A DNA stretch of 64,000 nt from Pholis gunnellus (taxonomy: Eukaryota > Chordata > Actinopteri > Perciformes > Pholidae), in NCBI GenBank assembly GCA_910591455.2, contig OU342804.1:11875133-11939132 (forward strand), written 5' to 3'. The stretch's first letter is position 1; every line of letters starts with the position of its first letter. The notes below the pieces were generated by a model. That model saw nothing but the letters and a program-made list of their open reading frames with translations, did no database searches and was not told the DNA's origin. The translations under genes and the position numbers were made by a program. Below are positions 13,662 through 24,000 of the stretch, piece by piece.

Positions 13662-16600
13662 GTACTGTGATTGGCTCACGATGTATACACAGTGTTAAAC
13701 CAAATTCCTGTCATTTTACTTTACCTTTTCAATTATCTTGGAATTTAAACAGGTGTTTAGTTTTTGCATTCCCTTTTTATTGGCAACTTGGGATGTTATA
13801 CAGGAATTTCAGCTGTTGCTGGTTGTTTTGTTGTTATATTGCTCAGCACACCTACAGTGTATTCATTGTCGTTGCACTAGATTTGGTGCTATCATGCAAT
13901 GCCTTTGTGCTCATTCTAAAGGGAATGTTTGAATGTTCACTTTCTTTCCAAGAACTAGATGAGAAGATTAATACTCTCTTTTCTGTACGTACGGTATATG
14001 AATCTAGCACCAGCAGCCTGTTTGCTTATCTTAGCACAAAGATTATTAAAGGTCACCAGTCAAGAGTCTTTTTTTAGAAAATTGTACGCCCGGCCACAAA
14101 AATAGACCGTCACATACCTCCCCTTCCCATAAAACCACAATGTGTCTTTTTTTACACTTTCGCAGGGATTCAATATGTTAATTAGGGAACTTTAGAGGAG
14201 CTGGTAGCTGGATCCTTCAATCTTTGGACAAGCTAACTGTTTCCCCCTGTTTCCAGTCTTTATGCTAAGCTAAGCTAAGCTATCTGTCTGCTGGGGCCAG
14301 CTTCATACTTAGCATTCAGATATGAAAGTCGTATCAATCTTTTAACCAAACTCTCGGCAAGAAAGCAAATACTGGTATTTCCCAAAATGTTGAACTATTC
14401 CTTTAATAATGAATCTGTTGCCACTGATATGTCAATCAGGCAAGGCGTTTGCTTGACTATGTCAGATCAAAAGGAGAATCAGCGGCGAAGGTTGTACTGC
14501 AGTACATTCAGGAAAAACAGGTATCTGGATCTACACTCAGGGACAGTTGGACTCCTCCCAAAGGTATGTCTTCATTTGAATCATGCAGAAAACTATCAGG
14601 CTACAGCATGTAGGCCCAACTTGAAGGGCACTCAGAGAACGCCGACGTCACCTCCAAAAATGTAAAGGTTCTTCCTTGGACCATGCTACACACTTTATAA
14701 CATAACCATATATATATATATATATTTATAGATAATATGAGATTCCACGTGCAAGCTAAATATAAAAATTCAAATATACGCATTTCCTTTCAAAACATGG
14801 AAATGGTGGAGCTCCAAATATAGAACGTGGCTAGACAAAAAGTCTATTTCAAAAATGTGAAAAGACAGCTGTATGCACACCACAGTTCAGAGTTACAGAA
14901 AATATTGGTACACATAGTATGTATCATTTTGCAGTGCTATGTATTTACTGCAGTTCATCTCATGTGTAATATGCAGTATGCTTTTTGTCACAGAGGTCTT
15001 AAAGTATCAGAAGAAGCTCAGCAGTTCTGTGTCTGCTCAGTCCTGCTTTCTCAGTACTTATGGAGGGACCAGCCACATGTCTCTGGATGACATCTACACT
15101 GAGGGCCAGCTGGAACTAGCTCAAAACTGCAATGATGTCCATGGACCTTTGGGCCTGAAGGACATAGTTGGTACAGCGGGTACAGTGAACGAGGAGGCCG
15201 ACACAGTGCTAGTGTCTGGGGATGCGGGCGGTGGGAAGAGCACCTTACTCCAGAGGCTGCACTTGCTTTGGGCTCGGGGGACAGCCTTTGAGGACTTCCT
15301 CCTTCTGTTTCCCTTCAGCTGTCGCAGGTTGAATTCAGTGCAGCAGGAACTGTCTGTCCAGGAATTGCTGTTTCAGCACTGCTGCTGGCCGGACAGGGAG
15401 CAGGAGGAGATTTTCCAGTTCATCCTGGACCACCCACAGCTCATCCTCTTCACTTTCGATGGCCTGGATGAGCTCAAGCAGGGCTTTTCAGATGAGCACA
15501 GACTCTGTTGCCCCACTCAGCGTGCACCTGTTCACATACTGTTGTTCAACATGATCAAGGGTTCCCTAATGAAGGGTGTGCGGAAAGTGGTGACTAGTCG
15601 CCCAGAGGCAGTGAGCCCTGTGTTGAAGAAAAACCTCCGCAAAGAGGTCCTCCTGCAAGGCTTTACCCCAAGTGGGATTGACTGTTTTGTGCAGAAGCAT
15701 CACCTTGACCCCACTGTGGCTGCTAAGGTTTTGGAGTCCCTACGGACAAACACCGCTTTACTTGGACTGTGCCATAGTCCAGTTCTCTTATGGATTGTCT
15801 CACAGTGCCACAAGGAGCTGCTAGGTTTTGGAGAAGGCAGCCCACAAACAATCACAGACGTTTTCCTTATGATCTTACAGCACTTTTTCCAGCACCAAAG
15901 CTCCCAGAGCACCATGGGGTCAGGTTGGCTTCACGAGCACCTAAACACAGTCTTGCATCTCGGGCAGCTTGCCTATGAGGGAATAGGAACAAGCTGTTAC
16001 ATCTTCTCAGATACAGACCTTGAGACATGTGGTGTAACTGATACGGACATCTGCATGGGCTTTCTCATACAAAGCAAAGATTTGTCCTCCACCCACAGTA
16101 AACGCTTTGAATTTCTTCATTTGATTATACAATGCTTCTTTGCTGCTCTGTACATTGTTTTGTCAAATAACACTGACCGTTCAACTATCCCGAAGCTCTT
16201 TGAGCCGCAGAACATGACAGTTCTGAGGAGCACATGCTTCGGGGTCTGCTTGCCTTCCACTGAAAAATATGAGCAGGCTTTAAAGGGGGAAGCTACATCT
16301 GCTAAAACAATAAATCTGCAAATCACAGCCACCTTTGTGTCTGGACTATTGTCCCAGCGCCATCGTAGCCTGTGGCTCCACTGCTGCCCCAGTGCAGTGA
16401 TGGAGAAGAGGGTCAAACAGGTGGTGAGATGCCTGTCCAAAGGCATGCAGAAACACTTTAAGTCTATCCCTCAACCTGTAGAGGGTGAGAAAAAGAGCAT
16501 GCATGCAATGCCAGGCTTCGTCTGGCTTATCAAATGCATCTATGAGATGCAGGAGAGCAGGATTGCTAAAGACGCCATGAGTAAGCTGGAGGTGGACCAC

Positions 16601-18322
16601 CTGAAACTGACCTACTGTAACATTGGTCCTGTCGAGTGCACTGCTCTAGCCTATGTGCTCCAGCATTTAAGGAATCCTGTTGGCCTCCAGCTCGACAACA
16701 ACTCTGTAGGCGATGTTGGAGTGGAGCAGCTTCTTCCCTGCATGCCCGTTTGCAATTCCCTGTAGTGAGTATGAAAAGATTAAATTCTTCCTTCCATCTC
16801 TTCATTGTGGTGGATAAAGCTACCACAACTATCAGGCAAAAATACATGTTATGCTCAAGTGTCCTATATTCTTCCATTATCAGCCTCAGAAATAATAACA
16901 TTACAGATGAGGGAATTCGCAAACTGCTTGCGAAAGGTATCCAGTGTGACAGCTTCCGGAAAATTGCGTAAGTCAGTGTTGTCACAATGATTAATACCGC
17001 TATCACATGTCCCAAATTACGTTTGATCAATTGCCTTTCATAATCCGTTTGTCTGTCTCTAGGCTTTTCAACAACAAGCTAACTGATGCTTGCACACAGC
17101 ACTTTTCTCATCTTCTGAAGACCAAGCAGGATTTCCTTTCTCTTAGGTCAGCACATACAATATTTTCAGCAGCACTCATCAGATGTGACACTAAAATGGA
17201 ACTATGATGATACGCACAAAGTATGTGTAGTGTAATGAATAGCAAATGAGCCTCTCTATTTCCTCTCAGGCTTGGCAACAATAATATAACAGAAGAAGGA
17301 GCAAAGCAGCTGGCAGAGGGACTGAAATGCAACCATTCACTAGCGTATTTAGGGTAAAATTCATCCTGCAAAATGCCATAAGTTGTATTGGTGGTGCATT
17401 TCTATTTACTAATCTTTCTTTGTATTCCCAGGCTTTGGGGCAACAAGATAGGAGACGCAGGAGCAGAGGCTCTTGCCAGTGCTCTAGAAAACAGCACATC
17501 TCTGGTGTGGCTTAGGTAATATTTGCTTTGAATATTGGATCCTTTAGGTATATTTAAGACAGTGTTGAAAATGTATTACACGTGTGAACATATTCAGATA
17601 TGCCCGACTACTGTGTAGCTGCATAATGACCACAATTGTGTATATAAATGCATATATCCGTTGAGAGGAAGTAGCCACATTTACATATTTGAACCTTTTA
17701 GTTGAAAGCAATATGTCTTCCTGCAGCTGAAGAATACTTAACCTGAATATAATCTAAATTGTATGTAATGCAGTCTGGTTGACAATGGTGTGGGGAGTGT
17801 GGGAGCATGTGCCCTTGCCAACATTATCAAGAACAGCACATCACTGGAAGAGCTTTGGTAAGTGTTCGCAACAAGTTATACTGGCACTGACGATGAACAC
17901 AATGTCCACCGACATTAATTGCTCCATCCTCTTATTTCTTGTAAAAGGTTAACAGAGAACTGCATAACCAGAACAGGGGTGGATTGCCTGATTCAAGCCC
18001 TAGAACACAATACTCGCATGCAATCAGTATGGTGAGTGACGCTCCCACTCTTTCTTTTGTGTTTAGTACATGTGCTTGCTTGGTGGTTGTCTACATCCTG
18101 GATTTGGGGCAAGTTAGGGCTGCACTTCTCTTTTCAGCACCAAGAAACACTGCATCTTATTTTGGCTCTACTTGAATTTCGTTTTGGCTTTAAGCTTCGT
18201 GTCCATTTCTAAACTGACAGTGTCATTGATTGATTTTGTCCCACTACAGGTTGAAAAACAATGACCTCAGTTTGGGGGAGGTGGAGGAGCTGACTCAACG
18301 GGAATCAAGACTGATCTTCTGA
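13173..18322 (+). CDS. nod2: NOD2, cytosolic muramyl-dipeptide receptor (10 coding exons, 986 aa)
   Basis: NLR-family sensor that, in vertebrates, recognises bacterial muramyl dipeptide and recruits RIPK2 by CARD-CARD contact to activate NF-kB. Coding exons are 13173-13661, 14440-14563, 14994-16764, 16884-16967, 17063-17146, 17270-17353, 17432-17515, 17774-17857, 17948-18031 and 18250-18322; all junctions are GT-AG and phase-consistent, summing to 2961 nt. CARD1 is about residues 1-95 and CARD2 about 122-192. NACHT has a Walker A motif GDAGGGKST (280-288) and a Walker B stretch ILFTFDGLDE (about 355-364). LRRs fill about 740-962. Human NOD2 is 1040 aa, so this is full length. The start ATG at 13173 is the first in frame; an in-frame TGA lies at 13158. 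cyld follows on the same strand. The assignment over NOD1 rests on two CARDs and close similarity around NACHT. Confidence 0.97.
13990..14405 (-). repeat. Teleost TIR repeat, family A, copy 1 (nod2 intron 1)
   Basis: Reverse orientation relative to the two cyld copies. Contains ccagtctttatgctaagcta and gccagcttcatacttagca, and ends cccaaaatgttgaactattc. It stops only about 35 bp before the nod2 exon 2 acceptor. Confidence 0.7.
14440..14563 (+). CDS. nod2: nod2 coding exon 2: second half of CARD2 and linker
   Basis: Acceptor gtcaatcag ends at 14439. The exon encodes residues 164-204, beginning ARRLLDYVRSKG, the typical CARD helix 5-6 region. The donor at 14564 (aag|gtatgt) is strong, and its phase 1 matches the next exon, giving Glu205 across the junction. 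A weaker donor at 14521 (cag|gtatct) lies 43 nt upstream and would shift the frame. Confidence 0.9.
14994..16764 (+). CDS. nod2: nod2 coding exon 3: NACHT, helical domains and first LRRs
   Basis: A single exon of 1771 nt covers residues 205-794, like the large NACHT exon of mammalian NOD2. The acceptor tttttgtcacag ends at 14993. The P-loop GDAGGGKST and the Walker B aspartate-rich stretch are intact and the frame is open throughout. It ends in phase 2 at ta|gtgagt, inside the codon for the Tyr that opens the next LRR. Confidence 0.96.
16884..16967 (+). CDS. nod2: nod2 coding exon 4: LRR module
   Basis: 84 nt, phase 2 at both ends. Encodes one 28-residue repeat with the LRNNNITDEG core of ribonuclease-inhibitor-type LRRs. 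Confidence 0.94.
17063..17146 (+). CDS. nod2: nod2 coding exon 5: LRR module
   Basis: 84 nt, phase 2 at both ends. The repeat core reads LFNNKLTDAC and ends with LSLR across the next junction. Confidence 0.94.
17270..17353 (+). CDS. nod2: nod2 coding exon 6: LRR module
   Basis: 84 nt, phase 2 at both ends. The core reads LGNNNITEEGAKQLAEGL, a consensus NLR-type repeat. Confidence 0.95.
17432..17515 (+). CDS. nod2: nod2 coding exon 7: LRR module
   Basis: 84 nt, phase 2 at both ends. The core reads LWGNKIGDAGAEALASAL. The preceding intron is only 78 nt, the shortest in the gene. Confidence 0.95.
   Translation, partial: ALGQQDRRRRSRGSCQCSRKQHISGVA
17774..17857 (+). CDS. nod2: nod2 coding exon 8: LRR module
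   Basis: 84 nt, phase 2 at both ends. The core reads LVDNGVGSVGACALANII; donor tg|gtaagt. Confidence 0.94.
17948..18031 (+). CDS. nod2: nod2 coding exon 9: LRR module
   Basis: 84 nt, phase 2 at both ends. The core reads LTENCITRTGVDCLIQAL; acceptor gtaaaag, donor tg|gtgagt. Confidence 0.94.
18250..18322 (+). CDS. nod2: nod2 coding exon 10: terminal LRR and stop
   Basis: Encodes the last partial repeat (LKNNDLSLGEVEEL) and the tail ending RLIF before TGA 18320-18322. The tail resembles the C-terminal end of mammalian NOD2, the region truncated in the human L1007fs allele. Confidence 0.93.
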
Positions 18323-18465
18323 TTTGGGTATAAAGTTGGCCATGGACTGTGTATTGCTTTAAGAACTTTTCTATTTATTACCGGAACTATTTATATAAAA
18401 ATGTTTTTGCTTAAGTGTATCGTGGTTTTCTGCTTACAGGAATAAAATGACACTTTTCAGGGTTT
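18323..18465 (+). terminator. nod2: nod2 3' UTR with polyadenylation signal
   Basis: A short 3' UTR of about 140 nt. A canonical AATAAA lies at 18441-18446, 118 nt after the stop codon, so cleavage is expected near 18460. The exact cleavage site is not visible. Confidence 0.7.
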
Positions 18466-18560
18466 ATCCAAATACACAAAATATATCCACCTTTATTTGG
18501 GGTTTCTTTTGTAGGTGTAGGTTGTGATACGATCACATAAAACCACACCACCACCACTGT

Positions 18561-18618
<58 letters not shown>

Positions 18619-18619
18619 G
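18561..18619. repeat. (TAC)n trinucleotide microsatellite
   Basis: About 19 uninterrupted TAC units between nod2 and cyld. Likely length-polymorphic. Confidence 0.95.
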
Positions 18620-18690
18620 CTAATAATAGTTTTAATAATAATACAGTTTGTTCAAGGTTTCATGTCTACTGAAAATAAGTTTCCTGTAGT

Positions 18691-19230
18691 CAGTGATGGA
18701 AAGTAACTACACATATTCCCAATACTTAAGTACAGAAGTACTTGCACTTGTTTCGATTTTATGCTATTTTATACTTCTACATCACTACATATTAGAGGGA
18801 AATATTTTATTTAACTATATGTGCATATATAGATATACAGCTATGGTTACTAGTTTCAGACTAAGAATCCAAAACATAGGATCATCTTAGAACATATGAC
18901 ACAGATATGACATAAAACCTCCCAACAGTATATTAAGCAGTGGCAAATAGCTCTTCTTCAACCAGCTGCAACATTGACATGCTTCGTACATATGAATACA
19001 TTATTAACTAAAATCCAATAATATAATATACATGCATTATATAATGTATAATACTCATATACATATATACACATTTACTTTGATTATAAATACATGTTGC
19101 TGATAATAATATGTTTTTAGTTTGAAATACATTTCAACTTCTTAAACTATCAAAAGGTATCTCTTAATTAATTTAGTGTTGCTTCTTTTATTAAGTGAAT
19201 ATTCCACAGTAAATACTTCTTCCACCAATG
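18691..19230. repeat. Foldback interspersed repeat (teleost MITE-like)
   Basis: The left end begins cagtgatggaaagtaac, and the right end, reverse-complemented, reads cattggtggaagaagta: imperfect terminal inverted repeats. The interior (acttaagtacagaagtact, then ttttatacttctac) matches my recollection of a very common fish interspersed repeat. No coding capacity. It fills most of the nod2-cyld intergenic gap and ends about 70 bp before the kB-like site of the putative cyld promoter. Confidence 0.65.
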
Positions 19231-19300
19231 CCTGGCCAGAGACAGCATCATCTTGCCCTGAGAACTACACCTCAACCTAACTATGTGTTCTGCCATTCAT

Positions 19301-19500
19301 GGGAAAACCCCACTGAGCGGTGCCTGGTTACAGACATAATGAACAGCCAATCAGCGCTCGGAAACGAAACGGCTGACCAATGCCTGTCAGGGAGTGCATG
19401 ATGTCATACACTAAGTTTCGTGAGGTCGTCTCCTGTAAATAATATATCTCATAGCTGTAGCGATACACTGTATTATTTCACGTATTACCCATGGAGAGCA
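19301..19500 (+). promoter_or_regulatory. cyld: Putative cyld promoter: kB-like site, twin CCAAT boxes, CRE-like site
   Basis: Upstream of the cyld 5' exon lie GGGAAAACCCC (19301-19311, a G3-A4-C4 tract resembling an 11-bp kB site), CCAAT at 19347-19351 and at 19377-19381 (30 bp apart, NF-Y style) and TGATGTCA (19399-19406, one mismatch from a CRE). No convincing TATA box was found. Promoter function is inferred from position and motif clustering. Confidence 0.4.
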
Positions 19501-19757
19501 GATTTATCTAAATGTTGACAGCATTCTGTCGAGGTTGGCAGTCCTCTGCCGGCCCGCTTGCTATCGCTCAACTCGCTAGGCTAACTTTAGCGTGATACTG
19601 AGCTGGTTTAGACGCTAGCATCAGCTAGCCATTGAGCTAATCAGAGGTTATTACGGGAGGAATCTAGCTTGTTTCCAGAGGCCTAGTATCTAAATGAGAT
19701 GGACATCTGAAATGACAGTCACTTGTATTCTCTAACTGAAACTGACGCGTATCAAAG
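19440..19757 (+). other. cyld: cyld non-coding 5' exon (start approximate)
   Basis: Ends at a strong donor, aaag|gtaagt, at 19757/19758. The stretch is richer in CpG than its surroundings. The next acceptor (cttcttacag, ending 20507) precedes 44 nt of 5' UTR and the start codon. The upstream boundary is a guess from the promoter motifs. Confidence 0.5.
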
Positions 19758-20551
19758 GTAAGTGTCCACGTCGTTAGTATTGAACGTACATTACTATTTG
19801 GGGCTTTTTAGCTGGCGGTACGTTAGCTACTTCCCTCTCTTAAAGGGCCTGTGACTGACAGCTTTTGCATGGCGATGACACACTGCTGCTCTGGTTGTCA
19901 GTGAAAATGTCAACGAAAACGAGTCATCACATGGGTGTTCGTGAGGCCGACACTGGAATAAACACAATTGTAATCATCGTTGTGGTCGTCACATGGAGTC
20001 AGCGCCAGGTTGAGATCACTTTCAGTTGTCTACCTGCTTCTTAGCACTGTACAGCATTCGCCTTACAACATATTACTTTAATTTGATCGTGGTGGTACTC
20101 TGACACTACACTATTTATTGAAAACAACAATATGCTAACCAAGTTAGCAATACTGTCATGCTTGAAACAAATGACGGATGAAGTGTGCTCTTGACTCTGT
20201 GGTTGATCATCATTTCTGAGGTGTCATCAGGGGAAACCCAGTTGTCTGGTATCTGAGTCTTGCCCTGTGTGTTTGAATAAGTCAACTGTCTGCTCACTAT
20301 TTATTTTTTTGAATATTCAAATCAGTGAATATGAGTATATTGTCACACAAGAACCTGCTAAAAAGGTAAATAAATCCACATATCATTTAATTCAAGAGCA
20401 GTAATCAGCTACTTAAGCCGTAAACTTACCTTTCGGATTTCCATCTATTATTATATATCTTTACTGAGATCCCCATTCAAGTGGTCATTTGTTATTTCTT
20501 CTTACAGGTCAAGCTTGCCTTGATGTTGGACCCCCTGCCTAGCATGCAGCC

Positions 20552-21043
20552 ATGAGCTCTGCCCTGTGGAGCCAGGAGAAGCCCAGTGGGGGCTTCAGGG
20601 AGGACTGGCGCTTCTACATGGTCATAAAGGAGTGTACGGTAGAGAAGCCTCCCCAGAAGACCCTGAGGATCCTCCGCGGCAGTCTTGGTCAGGCCTGTCA
20701 GGAGCGCAACAGCCTGGGGAGAACACTGCCCCCATGCAAGGGCAAAAAAAGTCTCCGCATCCTGGACCAGACCAATGTGGTGCTGAGCCTGGACGAGCGG
20801 GAGGTCCTGGAGCTGGATGAGAAGCTGGCTGAGCTGCTGTTCCCCATCACCAACTGTGACGAGCGGTACGCCCTCCTCTGCAACAAGTCCCGGCTTGAGC
20901 GCGTCCGTGATATTGACTGTGGGTCGAAGGTGCGCGTCCAGCTGCGCTCAGGGGATGAACCTCTGCCCGGTGTGGTTCGCTTCAAGGGCTCGCTGCTCCC
21001 TGACAGAGCCCTCTCTGGGATCTGGTTTGGAGTAGAGCTGCTG
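20552..21043 (+). CDS. cyld: cyld coding exon 1: N-terminus and start of CAP-Gly 1
   Basis: 164 codons, phase 0 end (ctg|gtgaga). Begins MSSALWSQEK, nearly the same as mammalian CYLD, which fixes the start. The CAP-Gly 1 first half ends at GIWFGVELL. Confidence 0.97.
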
Positions 21044-24000
21044 GTGAGAAATTGTTTGTCTTTTGTTTCTTTCTTTTTTGAAAAGAGGGTGTCGTGGTTA
21101 TTCTGTGATTCCTCTGTGATCGGTGCAAGAGAGCTCTACTACGGTAGAAATATAAATTTTCAGTGTTGGTGACATTGTTTAAGTTGCACAGTACAAATGA
21201 GATATCTCCTTAATAAAAACAGAAGAAAGTCAGTTTCAACTTGTGCTGGAACTGCAGCTTGAAAACAATATGTACAAATATGGAACCAAAAGCAGAATTG
21301 CAACCAAACATCACTGCAACTATGTTTAAAGCTAGGGATCTAATCATTTCAAATCAGCTGTCAAAAACAAACGTGTAATCCTTGTTATTCACGTTTCAAA
21401 CCAGTTAAAACAGATTGCATCTGTGTGGCTTGTGTGGATTACTTTCACTCTTATCCAATACAGAATAAACATCCAGGAACTGGCTGTTCAGAGCATCTTG
21501 AAACCAGCTGATTTTCTTTCTAATGCTTAAAGCTGCATCAGCACCACAGTACAGCAAATTAAAACACAGACACTGTCTTTATTTATTAATAAGGGATGTA
21601 CAACCATTTCCACCACCCATGCATGGCCTTTATTAATTAAAGTGCTCATGGCAATTGCAATACAATGAAGTGTTTGTACTCATGTTCTTAATAAATAAGA
21701 TAGACAGTACTATGTGATTTTTGTGAGCAAAACCATTCATTTACTTGAGTGTGAGTCTGCTATTTTAAGCTCAATGGGAGAAAACATGCCTTGTTGTAAG
21801 TAACAACCCGTAGCACATTGGGATAAATTGGACCCTGAAACAAATCAAAGTTTCTGCTTATTGTCGAGCTATTTTGGAGCTGTTTGTACAGAGCACAAGG
21901 CAGAGCTTCCGAGGCACAATGAAATGCAAAATATTCACAGTTGTGTGACATTTGCTTTGACAATGTCCCATCTCGGCACTTTGTGCATCACATTAGTTTT
22001 GACTTGCTGAAAATGCGGGATTGAATGAAGTACATGTTGGCTTTGGTTATTGTCTGCAAAGTTTATTCTCAATGTCTGCCCTTTCTTAAGCTTTAAAGAT
22101 GGAGACTGGCTTCATGTTATCTTAGAGAAGGCTGAAACAAAGAAGCAGTATTTCTACTGACACAAGGGCGAACCTTTGTGTTAACTATTCCTTTAATCTC
22201 AACACCAAATCTGACTATTCAATGTCACGCTATTCATTCTGTACCGTATGTACAGCAACGTTACACAATACAAAGGGTCACTTATTGCAGCACAATGTTT
22301 TTTTTATTCTTCCAGCTGGCGTCTTCTTGAGTGGGCTGATGGAGCTCAAACCTTCAGACCGTAGCTCAGGCCTCAGTTTGCATAAATGCTTCAGATACAA
22401 TTCAGATTTTATGCCCCTACAAATTAGAGATGACTCTAATTCATATCTAATAAGCATGTGAGAAAAGAGGCATAAGATGTTACTGCATGCTTTGTGAGAG
22501 CATCTGTGCTAGAACCTTCTGAATGCATTCATCATTGCAGCAAGTCAACTCGTATTCCTGCTGCAGTAATCGACCGTATGCGCTCACAGCTCTATGATGT
22601 TGACTTCCCTTCCCTGAAAAATGCTGAGCAAGCAGCCTCGCTACCTGCCCTACTTTTTTATGATTTTCTCATCCCTCTTGCTCCTGTTCTGTCTCGCTCT
22701 GTACACTTTGTCTCATCCTCCTTCCTTTACTTCCTGTGTCCCAGGAGGAGGGCCGGGGCCAGGGCTTCACGGAGGGCTCCTACCAGGGCCGACAACTTTT
22801 CCGCTGTGAGGACGAGTGCGGTGTGTTTGTGGCCCTGGACAAGCTCGAACTCTGGGAGGATGAGGATGTCGAAGACTTTGGCGAGCTGGAGGTGGACCAC
22901 GTCAAGCTGGTGGAAGAGGACCAGGACTTCCCTCCGCTGGAGATCAACTCCAGGGTCCTGGTGCAGACCAGGGACGGGCCGGAGAGAGGCACCATCATTT
23001 TTTGTGACCTGCTGCCGGGCAATGAGAGCCTGGGCTACTATGTTGGAGTTGACATGGTAAGTAACGCTCTTTCTAAATAGTCAGAGTTATTGTATCCACA
23101 ACTGTATAATCAGCAGGTTAACTGAAAAAAACAATAGGGAAATACACACAATCTAATATTCCTGCTGCCGTCAAATGAAGGAAGAAATGAAGTTCCGAAC
23201 CAATTTTCTCTCTGACAATGACTTGTTTCCCTCATGGAAAAACTTGTTGCTTGAAATGCTCATGTTTTCACTTTCCTGCTGAACTTTCATGTTTGTACGC
23301 TAAATATGAAGCTACGGCCAGCAGCCGGCTAACTCGTCTTAGTACATAAACAAGGATTCAGACTATTTCTTTGTAGGAATCAGTAACTTTGTGGAGTGTC
23401 TGCTGATCGCCCAGCAATTTGTACCGACCAAGAAACAGTCCGTCTTATGAACCCTCGTAAAACGTCAATTTGTTTTTTTACATAAAGGGTTTTCATACAT
23501 GTCAATTGATGAGCTTGATTAAAAACAAGGAAGTGAAAATTGATTTCCCAAAATGTCCAACTTCTCTTTTAAATACAGTTCACCGCTGGTTCAGGCTCAT
23601 CTTTAAACAAATCATAATTTTATTGTCCAGACTAAAACGGAGATTGTCCAAAACTGCTTCCAGAGCTTATAAGCTTTACAAGCTTTTAAACTGCCGGCTT
23701 GGTGTTTCAGTGTGTCTGTGATAAATTAAGTAGTAACTAGTGAGGGTCTGTTGGCTGTGTGGCAGAACATTTAAGAAGACAACTCGTCGCCACTTTGATC
23801 ATGTTGAGTTTATAAAATAATTATTTTATCAGTGCAGCAGATTGGGAATGACTGCTGGTTAACATGCTTATCGGGTGTGATTAAATAACTAACCAAAGAC
23901 GTATTACTGCATTTCATTGTGTCAATACCTGCACTCTGTGCATTAACAACAAAAGTTTAATCTAATTTAAAAAGAAGAGATTTAGCCGTTTGCATTCACC

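Noticed and set aside
20566..20985. Alternative frames over cyld exon 1 on both strands
   Set aside because: Shadows of the strongly conserved CYLD N-terminus.
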